The position numbers and the translations under genes are program-made. 64,000 nucleotides of DNA from Xiphophorus maculatus (lineage: Eukaryota; Chordata; Actinopteri; Cyprinodontiformes; Poeciliidae): positions 2,641,001-2,705,000 of the forward strand of contig NC_036457.1 in assembly GCF_002775205.1 (NCBI RefSeq), read 5' to 3'. The notes under the pieces were generated by a model that made no database searches, had not been told where the DNA came from, and was given only the letters and a program-made list of their open reading frames with translations. Shown here piece after piece: positions 50,977-63,221 of this stretch (position 1 is the stretch's first letter; each line of letters starts with the position of its first letter).

Positions 50977-51289
50977 GTATTTTTATAACTTTAAATTGCT
51001 CAACTTTATGATCAATGGAAACGCAGCGGTTGAGCTCTACTATCCTGCTACTTTAGAGCAACATATAAAAGTTTCAGGATTGCAGATCGAGGATCAGACT
51101 GTGATATTAGTTGCATTTACAAAGAATTAAGCAAATTTAAATTCCAAAAATAAATTTGTCTAATAGAAACAAAACAATAAAAAAAACAAATTGTGTTTTA
51201 GGTAAAAAAAAGTCTTGAGGTAGGATGAAGTGGTTTTTTCGGCTATATAAAAATTTATTAATTTCACAAAACTGCAACGGAAAATTATT

Positions 51290-51390
51290 TTTTTTTGCAT
51301 CACAAGTCAAGTGATCAATAGCCAGATGTTACTACTGGTAGAAACTATGAAGAAGAAAACAACAGGAAGTGGCGTGAGGACGATGGTTTT
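51290..51390. repeat. extra arm copy of the foldback element
   Basis: GATCAATAGCCAGATGTTAC, TACTGGTAGAAACTATGAAG and AACAGGAAGTGG align with the right arm of the element at 50629-50976. Confidence 0.6.
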
Positions 51391-52964
51391 TTAATCACTT
51401 ATTTTGTGAACAAACTTATCCACGCACATTTTTAATTTCATTTCTTTGCAACTGTGAAAGTGTGTTTTTTCAACATTAGCTGAATACCAACAAGGATTTG
51501 CACGCATTTGTAATTTGAAAAGCAGCTACTCTCTGCTCTCATTCACAATTAGGAGATAAAATAAGAAAATCTACAAAAAGAAGCCAAGACAAAACATCAG
51601 ATTAGACTCTAATCTTAGTGAATATGGACACAAATAAGAGGCGGAGCATGAACCCGGCCGGCAGAGTAAACGGTGGACCGTGAACCACATAATGTAAAAC
51701 AGCATGACGCTAACTTCAAGGCATTGATTGTAACGTTTCTTCCTGCAGTCCATCAGAGCTCCACGGTTTGGTGTCGGTCGCTGCTCGTCTCGCTGTGGGT
51801 GGGGGTTGTTGTTGGGTTTTTAAGCACACAGTGACATCTGGGCTGGTGTGAGTGTGTATTTGTGCACATGATGCATTTCACCAGAGTATGCAGGGAAAAG
51901 CTGAAGAGTTGTTTGGGTTTTCCATGCAGGACAGCGGAAAGGGCGAAAACGATGAGTGCATGCTGATCCCCTCTCCATCTCGGCTCAGACGTTTGGCATC
52001 AAACCACGAGACTGCAGCGAGTTTTAGGTGCAACAATAATCGGTGGGAATTGTTTACAAGAACAAGGGAGAAAGGAAATGAGTCCACGTGTTAATGCTTT
52101 GTTTCTGCTGAGCAGCTAGATTTCTACGATGTTTGGCATTAAACTTATCACCAACTTTCTATCCCAAAGTTAGTAAAACCAAGTTAATGTGGGGGATATG
52201 TAAAAAAACCCCAAAACAATAAAAAAGTTCTCCATCTGATGATCAGTGGTGTCTAAAATAAAAAGGAGGTGAAAAGTAATAAAATAAATAATTTGTCCAC
52301 ATCTCCTTTTTATGTCATCCTTAGTGGTTAGAAATGGAATGACCAGAGGAGACTGGGGTGGAGTTTTGGCGTAACACACTTATTCAGTCAGAACCAGCGT
52401 CAGATATTTTAGGAACTAGAAGAGAGGGTGGGGACGTTGGGAACGTTCGGAGATCTCCATGTAGGTCCATGGAAGCAGTCTGTAGCGTTAGCTGGGTTAG
52501 CATGGGGGGGCGTTGGAGTTTGGGGGGGCGTCAGGTGGGGCAGGAGATCTGGGCTGGCTGGTGACTCTGGGCTGGCTTTCCTCTGGGTTGCTCACAGCAG
52601 TGAGATGGAGCTGGATCGAAGTAGAGCCGTGAAACGCTGAGAGAAAATTAAAAACAGAGGCAGGGATCAGATCAAACGGCTCCGAAAAATTCAAACTTCA
52701 ACAACTATTACTGGAGTTTATGCAACAGGCTAACACAAAGTGGCATGTGATTGTGAAGTAGAAGAAGAATGATGAATAGCTTTCACTGTTTCTAAAATTA
52801 AAAATCTGAAACTAATAATCAAATTAAAAAATTACACATTCCACAGATTTTTCTTTTAACAACTTAAGTTTTTTCTATACAATGTAACAAATAAATTAAA
52901 AGATACAAAAAATAATTCAATTCCTTTTGAAAGTAAGAAAATAAACACTGATTGTGTCGGTAAC

Positions 52965-53105
52965 CTGGGCAAACACAAAAGGAGATGAGGTCTTTTTTTC
53001 CCTCTTAAATTCTACTGTCTGGATTATTTTCTGCAGGAACGAACTGCAAACGTTCACACCTTATTTCACTTTATCTCTGCAACAATTATTCAATTAGTAA
53101 GCCAA
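52965..53105. repeat. intergenic duplicated segment, copy 2
   Basis: Same-strand copy of 50190-50335, more diverged at its right end. Confidence 0.75.
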
Positions 53106-53204
53106 AAAAAAAAACATATTTATTTGATTTACTTCACAAGCTAGTCTGTATTGGTCTTTTTTAAATTAAATCTCAAAGTACCTGAAAGTTTGTGGTTGTT
53201 CGGT

Positions 53205-53470
53205 TCAGACATGCTTGTCGCAATAAGCTATTAATCAATTAACTGCATGATCAAATTGATCATTTCCATTCTGATGATTATTCTGATGAAATTTGGTCTA
53301 CAGACATAATTTTATTTTTGGGTTTGGTTCCAGGTGGTTTTTATTTTGGTTTTATTTATTGTTTTTGGTTGTTTTATTTTGGAAATTTAAAATGTTTTCC
53401 ACATCCAGTGCTGAGTTTGTCTTTGAGTCGTAAACTTGCATTATTATGTCATTATCAATTTAGTACTTGA
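53205..53470. repeat. partial hAT-like MITE, GTCGCAATAA end
   Basis: Opens CATGCTTGTCGCAATAAGC and shares GATCATTTCCATTCTGATGA, TTTATTGTTTTTGG and TTAAAATGTTTTCCACATCC with the copy at 59856-60226. The right end is lost. Confidence 0.6.
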
Positions 53471-53497
53471 GAATAGGACAGGATTACTGCTGAGGCT

Positions 53498-53503
53498 TTT
53501 ATT
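53498..53503 (-). terminator. candidate poly(A) signal of the dnajc5-family gene
   Basis: Minus-strand AATAAA about 510 nt beyond the stop codon at 54015. Another possible hexamer lies near 53349. The choice between them cannot be made without transcript data. Confidence 0.25.
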
Positions 53504-54014
53504 CTGAAAAACAAAACCATCATCTTACCTTCCTGCATCAGCTAGTTGACACTTAATCACATGATCACTTTCCTGTAAAAAACAATGATACAAGATGTAA
53601 AATTACTTGCAAATCTGCCTGGATTTAAAAGGTAAAAAAAAATAGAACCCAGCAGGAGCTCAGGTTTTATAAAGCAAACAAAATGGATAAAAGTGTTACA
53701 GAGTGCTGAGCAATGCAAGCGTTTAATTTTTCATTTCAGTGAGTATTTGGTTCAGCTCAGTGGACAACATCTGGATCTCTCATGCACGGTAACGCAGACA
53801 CACACAGGTAACGTGTTGATGAACGGGGCATGCATGTAGAAATCAACATGAGGATGACTGTTGGGGTTAAATGGAAAACTGGAGGATTTTGTTAGTCAAG
53901 TAGCAGAAGCCACAAAATACAGCTGACGTGTAAAATAACAAAAATAAGTAAAAAAAACAAACGAAACGACGGGAAGAGGACGGGACACAGATCATTGGAG
54001 GCGGCTCTTACGAG

Positions 54015-56337
54015 TCATTTAGACTCTTGTAAGCTGTCTCTGGGGTTTTCTTCCCCCGCTGTGTTGGCTGATGGAGGCGACTGGGGCTCAGGTGGAGGCA
54101 TGGGCAAGGGCAGGGGGATGGGCTTACTTTGCTCCTCTGGGGTTTCTGGACCCAGATCGGATGCTGGCTGGATTATGATTACAGTGGTACCTGTTGGATT
54201 GAAGCAGGGAAATCCTGAGGTGTGAGTCCATTTTAAATCCTCTGCTGATGCAAACCAGTGAAGCCGCTTAATGTAGTTTAATACAACCACTACACTGTAG
54301 TAACCGACTGCTAAGAAGGGTGCTGTGTTTTACTTCTGAGGATGTTGAAAATTCAATATTTTTAAATCATAACAGTGACCTAAAAAAAAAGTATTTGTCA
54401 TATTTTATTCTGTATGACAAGAAAATGACATCAAAAACCTTGAACTGCTTCTGCAGCTTGAGCTTAAATAAATATTTATCAACAAATTAATTTCCTTGCT
54501 GATTTTGCGTCAATTTGACATAAAATGACCTTAATCTACAAGGACAGCTGCAACCCAAACACTGGTTGTTAGGCCTGTCACAATAAACTAATAAATTAAA
54601 ATGACCTCAATTTTTTTCCATTTGCATAATTTATAATTTTTCTCTTTTTCTCCCAAAACGTGGATGACAAAAATCTTCAGCCTGATGCTTTGGTCTCAAC
54701 TAGCTGTACTTCTGAAGGGCAACTTAGTTAAATACTTCATAATTAATTTAGTTGTTTCTGTTTTGTTCATTTATTTCAAATATTTAAAATGTCTTCCAGT
54801 TCCAGTGGTAAATCTTCATTAGGATGTAAAGTTTATTGATCTTTGAGAGAGTGAACTTGCATTATTATCACTTGAAAATGGTCTCAAAACAACAACAACA
54901 GTTTATTGCAATTACTTCCGGAACAATATATGGTCCAGTAAAATTTGTTATTGTGACAGACCTGGTTGTCCCATATTAATACAAACAAAACTCTCACTCA
55001 TCAAAATAAATCTGCATAAACCAGAGTGACCCAGAAGCACTTGCCTCCGTCCTGATCCGCTCGGATTTGGGCCTCCAGGTCTTCAGGATCAACATATTGG
55101 TAGCTTTCCTCGTCGTCGGGGGGTTTGCACTTCCCACAGCAGAAACAGCAACAGCAGCAGCAGCAGCAGCAGGTGAAAAGTGTGCAGCACAGCACCAGAC
55201 TCTGCAGGGATTTACGTGCAAACAGGTTTTTCTTAGTCGTATGACGGTCGACAGAATTTAATCTTCATCTCTAAACAGTTGAATCATCAGATTACATGTA
55301 ATTCTGAACAGTTCTGCAGTGCAGACGGAACATTTAGGTACTCTGAATTTGTTTGCCATCTAAGAAAATAATCCAAAAAAGACAGGAGATTTAGTAATTT
55401 GCCTCTGATACAAGATAAAATATGTTTTATGTGATAATATTTACTGCATAAAACCTAAAAAACCACAGCAACATAATCAGGAGCTTAATCACCTCAGACA
55501 ACATCAACAAAAGCCCAGCGTCATATCTATTTACATTGTGTGGTATTACACTGCAGAAGTTGCTGATCCATGTCGGCTTTAATCTACATTCCTGGCAGGA
55601 GGACAAATGTCTATAATTGCATCATGAGGATGAACCAGAGGTCAGCATTAGGCTTTACCCAGCTGTGTTTACAGATTCATTAAATATGTGTTCATTTGGC
55701 TAATTATTTATCCTCTCGCTAAAAGAAGTTACTGCTTAGTTGCCGTAAAAACAATATAACATTTTGTTAAATGTGAGAAAGGCCACCGGCGTTACTAACC
55801 TTAAACCACCATTTGGACATGAGGAAGTAGTATTTAACACTTTCCTCTCCAAACTGTTCGGATACGTAAAGGCCCATGGAGCCATACTCGTCGTAAATCC
55901 TTCTTTTGTTCTCATCGTTTAAAATAGAATTGGCGTTGTTAATCTCCTTAAACTTCTCCGCTGCGTCTGGGTTGTCTGGGTTCTTGTCCGGGTGGTACTT
56001 CAGCGCTAGTTTTCTGAAAAGAGTTCAGAGGGGATCAGAGGCAAACGATCAGCTTTGGACTTTTAAGAATGATTGTTTTATGAAAATAACTTCCAGGGTC
56101 ACAAAATTCAACATGAAGTTCACGGAAATAAGTACAGGGTGAGTATTTCAAAAAAGACAGCTGAGACTCCGTACAAACAGGTTAGTGACTCAGATTAGCG
56201 CACATCCAGTCAGCTCACCTGTATGCTTTCTTAATTTCCTCAGCTGACGCGCCTTTCTCCAGGCCTAACACTTTATACACGGTCTCCCCGGAGGTGGACA
56301 TCTTCCTCTGAGGACGGGCAGAAGTCTGTTCAGCCAT
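54015..56337 (-). CDS. dnajc5g: DnaJ homolog subfamily C member 5-like (cysteine string protein), complete
   Basis: Cysteine string proteins are palmitoylated vesicle-bound co-chaperones that recruit Hsc70 to SNARE clients (family knowledge). Four coding exons, 56219-56337, 55800-56013, 55045-55201 and 54015-54190, join to 666 nt, 221 aa. The J domain is at about residues 17-84 with HPD at 47-49 ([12 protein letters not shown]). A linker ends in [11 protein letters not shown]. The cysteine string at 116-136 has 14 Cys, nine of them consecutive. DPEDLEAQ follows, then a conserved VIIIQPAS and a Pro-rich tail ([17 protein letters not shown]) ending DSLQESK. The ATG follows an apparent leader acceptor at 56346/56347, implying an upstream non-coding exon. 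Intron 3 seems to start with GC. I chose the G paralog because human DNAJC5G shares 2p23.3 with IFT172; family membership is sure, the paralog letter is not. Confidence 0.9.
54570..54961. mobile_element. hAT-like MITE with 8-bp direct repeats (dnajc5-family intron 3)
   Basis: Termini TAGGCCTGTCACAATAA and TTATTGTGACAGAC are inverted repeats. CTGGTTGT occurs at both edges (54562-54569 and 54962-54969), fitting an 8-bp hAT target duplication. Diverged copies are at 27890, 35105, 53205 and 59856. Confidence 0.75.
55043..55046 (-). other. non-canonical GC donor of dnajc5-family intron 3
   Basis: The frame-preserving donor is AG|GCAAGT (exon end 55045, GC at 55044-55043). Apart from T to C at +2 it matches the U2 consensus perfectly, as is typical of GC-AG introns. 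The acceptor CAACAG before 54190 restores the frame into [11 protein letters not shown]. No GT donor nearby both avoids the early stop (after VYADLF) and joins in frame. Confidence 0.75.
55141..55175 (-). repeat. CAG/TGC trinucleotide run encoding the cysteine string
   Basis: Seven uninterrupted CAG on the plus strand read as TGC (Cys) codons on the coding strand, with near-perfect TGC/TGT codons beside them. A palmitoylation motif is therefore coded by a slippage-prone repeat. Confidence 0.85.
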
Positions 56338-56346
56338 GGCTCACCT
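56219..56346 (-). other. first coding exon of the dnajc5-family gene, with its 5' UTR acceptor
   Basis: On the minus strand TTTTTTACTTGTAG precedes AGGTGAGCCATGGCTG, so the exon probably starts at 56346 with 9 nt of leader. At least one non-coding exon should then lie at higher coordinates. A CpG-bearing patch at 57297-57415, with a GACGTA motif and a possible donor ATGG|GTAATC, is one candidate. Confidence 0.5.
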
Positions 56347-58579
56347 CTACAAGTAAAAAACAAACAATAAATGATTGGGTTTCATGTTACAAAAACACAA
56401 AAAAATGCCAAACAAAAGTCATAGTTATGGCACTATATTTGTGCTACCAACCTGAGCGTGCAGTGAGACAGATGTGAGCACATATACCTATGTGAGCTAA
56501 CAATAATTTGCTTTGTGTCAAGCTTAAATCTCACACAATATAAACTCTCGCGCTCAATTCTTGATGAAAGACTAAATTAGTTTTTACAATAATAGTATTG
56601 TAGTTTTATTGATAGAATTTATTGATCAAATTTTAAAATGTGATAATAAATTTAAATTTACTGTCACCTTGTTTTCTATAACCTTGAATAATTTACTTAT
56701 AGTTCATTGTAAGGACATATAGCTTTGCTTTGTTTAAGGGTTTATAAATTATAAAATACCGGCATCAACTGTTCCAAACAGAGTTCATAACCACAAGCAG
56801 AGGAGGTAGTGGCTTAATGTAAAATTTTCTCAGATGCAAGTGAGATCTGAGCATTTTAACAATATTTACTCACTTATATTGACTAAATAGGACGAGGAAA
56901 AAAATGACACATAATGGGTAAAAACATGGATACAAAATGAAAGAAGGTTGGGACAAATTGTTCAGTATTACCCCAACAATCAAAAATTAATTACTTGTAT
57001 TTGTTAAATGAAATACATTACTGGAGATTTAAGTGGATTAATCACTGGTTTGCAAATGTTACTTTATCCGTCCAACAGTTTTCCATACTACGTTTAACTG
57101 GAAAAGATAACATAACTGAAAGCATGTAAGCATTTCAACATAGGAAAAGTCATTAACAAAAGACTTTTTACTGAACTACACAAATGGATTCCTGGTGAAC
57201 CATGGCAACTGTCCAAAACGACCACATCTATTACTCAGCCATACAAATAATGCCACAGCGGTCATTGAGTAAAGAAGATTACATTTTGCTGAGCTAACAG
57301 ATTACCCATCCAAGTCTACGTCAGAGAGGGCCAGCGTCCCGGTCAGAGTCTGACTGGACCGCTTTAGACGGACCAAACACAGCAAAACCGCTCATCCACA
57401 CACAGACGCACCAGGGAATAAAAAAATACAAAACAAGTTGACAAGGGAAAATGTTCTTCTGCCAAAGGCAAATCAAAACAAGTTTAATCAATGTACTGAT
57501 TGGACAAATGGTACAAAATTATTTATGGGATCTTTACAGAAAACCCTGATTTGGAAAAAAAAAAAAATCTAAAATCAATCAGATTTATCTCAGCCAACAA
57601 TAATATAATGGAAGTTTTCTGATGTAAGCTAAGAATCAAACTTAATGAACTCAGAGAGAAACAGATAAAAAAGTTAATTAAATCTCTACTGACCTGCTTT
57701 TATTTAGCCTGACATTGATCATAGCTTATATACTGTATATATATCATAGCTTAAATTTATTGGTACAACATGAAATTAAAACTTGTCAGTCTCTTAACTA
57801 TCAGATGCAAAGTTTTTAAAAATAGAAACGGCAACACAAATTAATGTTTGCACAACTTCTGACTGTTCAATAAGCAGCAGCTGAAATGCATGGCCCCTAC
57901 GTTCAGTTTTAATGAGTGCAGCAAAGAAAAATTTAGTTTTTTGCAAATGAACTTATTTGAATTCACTGCAAAAACTGCAGTTATTTAAAGCTGATTGATT
58001 TCAGTTTATCAGAATAAGGCATTTCATTTTTCTGCAACAATTATCTTCATTACAGTACATTAATTTTGGACACGTAAACCTTTCTTACTTTTACTGGAAT
58101 TAATCTACCAGATTTAGAATCACTTTCATGGAGAAATCGATCCCACTGATCCTGAATCAGGCTTTAAAGCCGAGCAGTATTTCTGGTCGGGGGAGCTAAT
58201 GGTTGCCCTATTTATCAGTTTTTCTCCAATGAGATCAGTTACACATTTACTGGGAAAATCCTCTGAATGATTCCATCTCCAGCGCAGCAGAGAGCAGCTT
58301 TGCTGCTATTGTCTCTCATCTAATTAGTTAAGAGCCTCATGCTGCTTCCATTCCTTTCACAACTGCACCAGATGGTACTTTCACTCAGTAGTTTCACATT
58401 CTGACTCTTAAAATGGGTCACTGGCAAAGATTAAAGTCACTTCCAGGTTTTACAAACACAGAAAACCTCAAAGCATCAACATTTAATATCCATTTCATGT
58501 CAAACTGTTACACATTCATAAACTGAAAAAGAAAACAGCCGATAATGACACATTTACTACATTAGAAGTGATTTTGTTT

Positions 58580-59158
58580 TAAAGGTGAAACGATTACTAG
58601 AGATTAATCAATTACTCAAATAATCTTTAACTAATTTAGTAATTGATTAGGTATTAATCAATTACTGGAGTATACAGAACTCTAAAAATGGCCATTTGCT
58701 GAAAGAACAGCACATTTGAAGCAGTAAATATGCTAAAGCTGTACAAAAAAAATACGGTACAAATATTTTGCATTTAAGATAAAAAAAAACAAACATTTGT
58801 TTATAAATCTAACTTCTGAGGTGGTAAAGTTTTAGCTCCACTTGGATGAAATTCTGAAAAACCAATCTTTTATTGCTATCCAATAATTAATGCAAAGCAT
58901 AAATTAGTAGACTGATGCATCGTTAGCTACAAATGATTAAGAGTAGAGATTCCTCATGTTATGAATGTTCATTTTTTTATTCAAAAAATTATTATTTTTA
59001 TTATTTTTTTTGTATTTTTAATGTATTTCTAATATTCTGTAAAAAGGCTTAGGTGGTAAATTGAAAGATTTGCAGAAAGCACCAGTTTTAAAAATCTGAT
59101 TAATCGATTAATTATCAGAATAATCGATTAATAAAATAATTATTTGCTGCAGCCTTAT
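58580..59158. repeat. AT-rich repeat with GATTAATCGATTA ends
   Basis: Left side AAACGATTACTAGAGATTAA; right side AATCGATTAATAAAATAATT then ATTTGCTGCAGCCTTA, the mirror of the opening at 16845 and 41775. Interior words match those copies. Confidence 0.55.
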
Positions 59159-59855
59159 TGGATATATATTCAGTCTGCAATAATTTTGGTTTAGAAGAAT
59201 AGAATATATGAAAGCATAATATCTGTCAGCCTGGACGGATGGAGAAATCCTGCCAGTTACATAAGAAATGCAGCCTTTAACAGGAACATACGTTGTTTAC
59301 AGTGAGTTTCTACTCACTGGAGCTGAAAGACTTTAATCAAGTCATCATCACACATTTCAGTTTTTGAAAACAAATATCTGAAAACAGACAGCAGTGTGAT
59401 CTCAACCTGCAGTCTAACAACTACGATAAAAGAGAAGAAGCCAAGTCAGGTTCTGGACTGAAATAAATCTTGCATAAAGATCACACGGACATGTTTAGTC
59501 CAAAAATGTTAGAAACGCCACAGGTCCAGATGGCGTTCCTGCTGGAGCCAAGATGGCTGCTGTAAATACAGCACTAACTGGTTTAGGCTGGCAGAACTGG
59601 AGACATAAAGTTCAGCTTTTCTTTGGAACATAAACATTTCTGATTACTGATCCAGCCGCCACTACAGCTATCGATCGGGTATCAGTGAGCCAGGCCTATT
59701 AGGTTAATGGAGCAACTGCAGTCTTTGTGATTCAAGCTCTGCAAACGGGCCTGTGGTCTTTCATTATGAAATAAAAAAAAAAAATATCTACAAGTTTAAT
59801 ATTTTTTAGTATAGAGTAAATATTCCTTGTCATTTTGATGATTCTGGATCACAGT

Positions 59856-60226
59856 TAAGCCTGTTGCAATAAGCAATTAATGAGCTTGATCATTTTCATT
59901 TTGAGGATTTATATTTATTAAGGGCAATTTCACTCAGAGACACCATGATGTAATCTTTTTATGTTTTTGGTTGTGTGTGGCTTTTATTTTTGATTTATTT
60001 ATCATTTTGGCTGTTGGTTGTATTTTGTATATTTAAAATATCTTCCAGTTCCAACATTAAATGCTCTTTACAAAAAAAAAAAAAGGTTTTGTGGTATTTG
60101 AGAGGATGAACGTTCACTATTATGCAATTTTCAATATATTATTTAAAAATGATCTCAAAACAATATGATATATTGCAATAATTTCTGGAACAATTTATCG
60201 TCCAGCAAAATTGATCATGACAATCC
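59856..60226. repeat. hAT-like MITE, near full-length diverged copy
   Basis: Ends TAAGCCTGTTGCAATAAGC and AATTGATCATGACAATCCTA correspond to the ends of 54570-54961. Shared interior: TTAAAATATCTTCCAGTTCC, ATGATCTCAAAACAA and CTGGAACAATTTATCGTCC. Confidence 0.65.
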
Positions 60227-61369
60227 TACTCTCAGTTTACATTTTCAGCTTCTCAGAAAATTTGAATAGGATCAATAAACAGGAGCGTTCAGGCATTTTT
60301 AAAATCTATAATCATTAAAATAAAATAAAAAAAAAAAGCTTCAAATATTTCACTGTAATGAATCTGTGAGTCACTTTCTGACGTTTTCAGAATATTCTGA
60401 TGTTTTGAGATGCACATGTAGCTTAAAACAACCTGATCATCTCTATTTCAATCTGTCTATAGTTTTCTATATGATGCTGTATTATAATTTTGTAAGAAAT
60501 GTAAAAAAAGAAAGAAAAAAGAATCTGCACATGATATTTAGTTGACCTGAGAAACCCTGAGTAAAACAATTGAATCACTGTAATCGACAGAGAGCAGTTT
60601 AAAAAACAAAAGCTATTAGTAGCATAAAAACCTTAAAGCATTTGAAAGTCAAAGCGTCTTGTCAAAGACACCAACCGAGGAAAAATCATGTGAAGACTGC
60701 AGGCAACGGTTCTTATTAAGATCCGACTCTGTGAAAACATCATTTCAGGGCAGCTTAGTCCAAAAATAATAATCAGTTAAAAATATCTCTGGAAGAAGAA
60801 CAGCAAGTGAGCCGTGACATCAACAACAATAAACTGGACAATCGATGTAGCCAAAATTAAACTAAAATTAACAACTTTTTATTTCAAATGTTCAGCAAAA
60901 TGCTGCTTTTATGAAAGAAATCTGAAGAAATAAAATACTCAATGAGGAGTCACCGAGTAATAAATCACTAGTAACGCTGAATAAACAAATATAATGAAGT
61001 GTAAACAGCTAACAGGGTGAAAAAACATAAATTGTAAAAAAAAAAACCTGGGTGTTTTATCAGCACTTGGATCAATAACCAAACATCTAGAAAGAATAAA
61101 ACAAAATGGGAGTGAGAGGTAGGATGACAAATATCTAATCGGATAAGTGAACATTAGAGGAAGATTGGCTGAATTTGGGGTTGAAGTCGGGTGAATTCGA
61201 TGGGTCAAATAAATCAATTTAGAAATGACCAGATTATCTTATATAAGCCATATGGTCCATTAAATGTAGCCCTACTACTTATTACAGCACTATGGTTACA
61301 CACATGTTGGAATATAGCAACTCTTCAAACATTTTCATCATTCAAACTTTAAAAACAAAACAATTTACG

Positions 61370-61545
61370 TCCAATATTAATATCTGTATTGATCCCGATA
61401 TTGAAAAAATTCTAGATCGGGCATCGTGACAATGTGTCTAATTCATGAGGGCAGATCTATTCAGTCTAATTCTATGCTCCCTTATTTATTTTACAATACA
61501 TTTATATTTCAATATTTATATTAAATGTGAATTGGTGCATCCCTG
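61370..61545. repeat. short MITE with GGTGCATCCC end
   Basis: Contains TATTGATCCCGATATTG, GATCGGGCATCGTGA and the right end AATTGGTGCATCCCTGG, shared with 43428-43622. Confidence 0.55.
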
Positions 61546-63221
61546 GTAAGGAAATAAAAGAATAAATGGCTGGAAAGGAAACACCTTTGCCTTAATTTAA
61601 GGATATTTGTGCTGAATCATAAAAACTAGGTAAAAGTTAGCCGTACTGATTGTGACCTAATTCCTGCAGGATCAAACGTTCCCACCAGCTCCACCAGTCG
61701 CTCTAAATGCAACCCAAAGCAAACAAAGAAAATCAATCAACCCTCAGCAGCTCCCATGCACTGAAGTGCACAACTTTATACACCAACAAATATCTTCATA
61801 CTTTCCTTCTAAGCTGTTAGACCTTTTAAATTTGGCTTTGCAAAAGTTTTTTCAGTCCAAGATAATTCAACATTGTTCATAATGCATTTTTTGTAGCAGG
61901 TTCCTCAAACCAGCATTTCTTATAAGTCATCTTGCAGCGTCTGCTGCATTCATGCTAACCAAACGTCACATAAAGGAAACAGGATATGGGCTAAAAAATG
62001 GTCAGCAGACAATCAGCAGCATAAATATTTACTCAATGTTTATGGTGAAAAAAAAATAGTAATGAAATTGCAGCTACTGTAAGACAGCACTTAGGAAATT
62101 CCCACTGTGCTTCACTGCAAAACAGCACAGCTCAAACTGCATTTTCATTTTTTTGGATGTTTATGTGCATTTAGAGAACAAAAAAGGTTTTTCTCTGAAA
62201 TATATCTGCCTCACGTTACTACTTGTGTACTTTCTGTGATACTGAAAACCTCTGCAGGTACATCACGATACCAATCAAACTTTTTGTGAAGTAATTCAAA
62301 GTACTGCAAGTGTGCTTTGCTTCACTAATACTTTACTGCGAATTGTCTGTAATTTTGAAAAGAACTAAAACAGTCTCTAAGCAGGAAGAATCTCCTGAAG
62401 CCGATTGTGAAGAATCTGAAAATGTTTTTGACAGAGGGGGAAATATTTTCAACAATATTCTACGCTGCTAAGTAGATTTCCTGTCAGTTTTGTTTTCAAT
62501 AGTAACATTTAATAGCTTGAAGTGTTTTAGGATTATATTTTTCACATGTAAACGATTTGTTTTGCCTGCCTTGATGGTAACCAGAGTTTCTCTGCATGCA
62601 AAGCTATCTGGTTTCAGGTCCAAAGTCCTACTGTTCTTTAGAATTTCCTGCTGCAACAAAGATGTTTTAAAAAATGTTCTATGCATCAACGCCTGCAGAA
62701 AACTGTTAATACCCAAAATAACAAAAACATACAGGAGACTATGGAGGATTTTCCCTGCCAAGTACTGACTTGTACTATTCTCCTGCTGTGTGTGTAAACA
62801 CCACTCCCAAAGCAAACATTTGTTGTTTTTTTGGTTTGTTTTATATATTTGCATTTCCATAAAACTTTGGGTGGAGTCTCACACAGGCCTTAAGGAGTCA
62901 AAGAAAAGTAAAATAACCTGTTACAAAATGCAACCCAAAGCAACTACAGAGAACTATTAGGGCCACCAAAAAAATTAAATAAAATAAAAATCTTACTTTA
63001 ATGCGAGTCATGCAGGAGAAGAAATAACTTTCTGGAAAAACGTGTTGGACTTTAAGTACCGATCTGAATTCTGAGCTTGGAGCTAAAATTCTGTTACTAT
63101 GGAGTTTCCATGACAACAATAAACCAGACACAAGCTTAGAACTAGCTCTCGCCTTGTTACGGTATTAAGTACATTACAAGTATTACAATTTCTAAGCATG
63201 CTAAGCTTTCTTTTTGTTCTT

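Larger units (their letters stand above)
46082..54014. other. intergenic spacer between the tRNA gene and the dnajc5-family gene
   Basis: No protein-like frame was found. The right-hand part is probably dnajc5-family 3' UTR. It contains a long TA-flanked MITE (48434-49082), a foldback element (50629-50976), a duplicated segment (50190-50335 and 52965-53105) and a repeat remnant (53205-53470). A G-rich patch at 52425-52570 has no recognisable function. Confidence 0.5.

Noticed and set aside
52358..52640. G-rich stretch with overlapping short frames
   Set aside because: Repeated TGGGCTGGCT words, no conserved domain; treated as spacer or 3' UTR sequence.
54994..55221. Frame with an Ala-rich run overlapping the cysteine-string exon
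   Set aside because: Alternate-frame reading of the CAG/TGC repeat; the Cys frame matches the cysteine-string family.
62468..62860. 130-codon minus-strand frame
   Set aside because: AT-rich composition, no motif, no splice context; likely chance.
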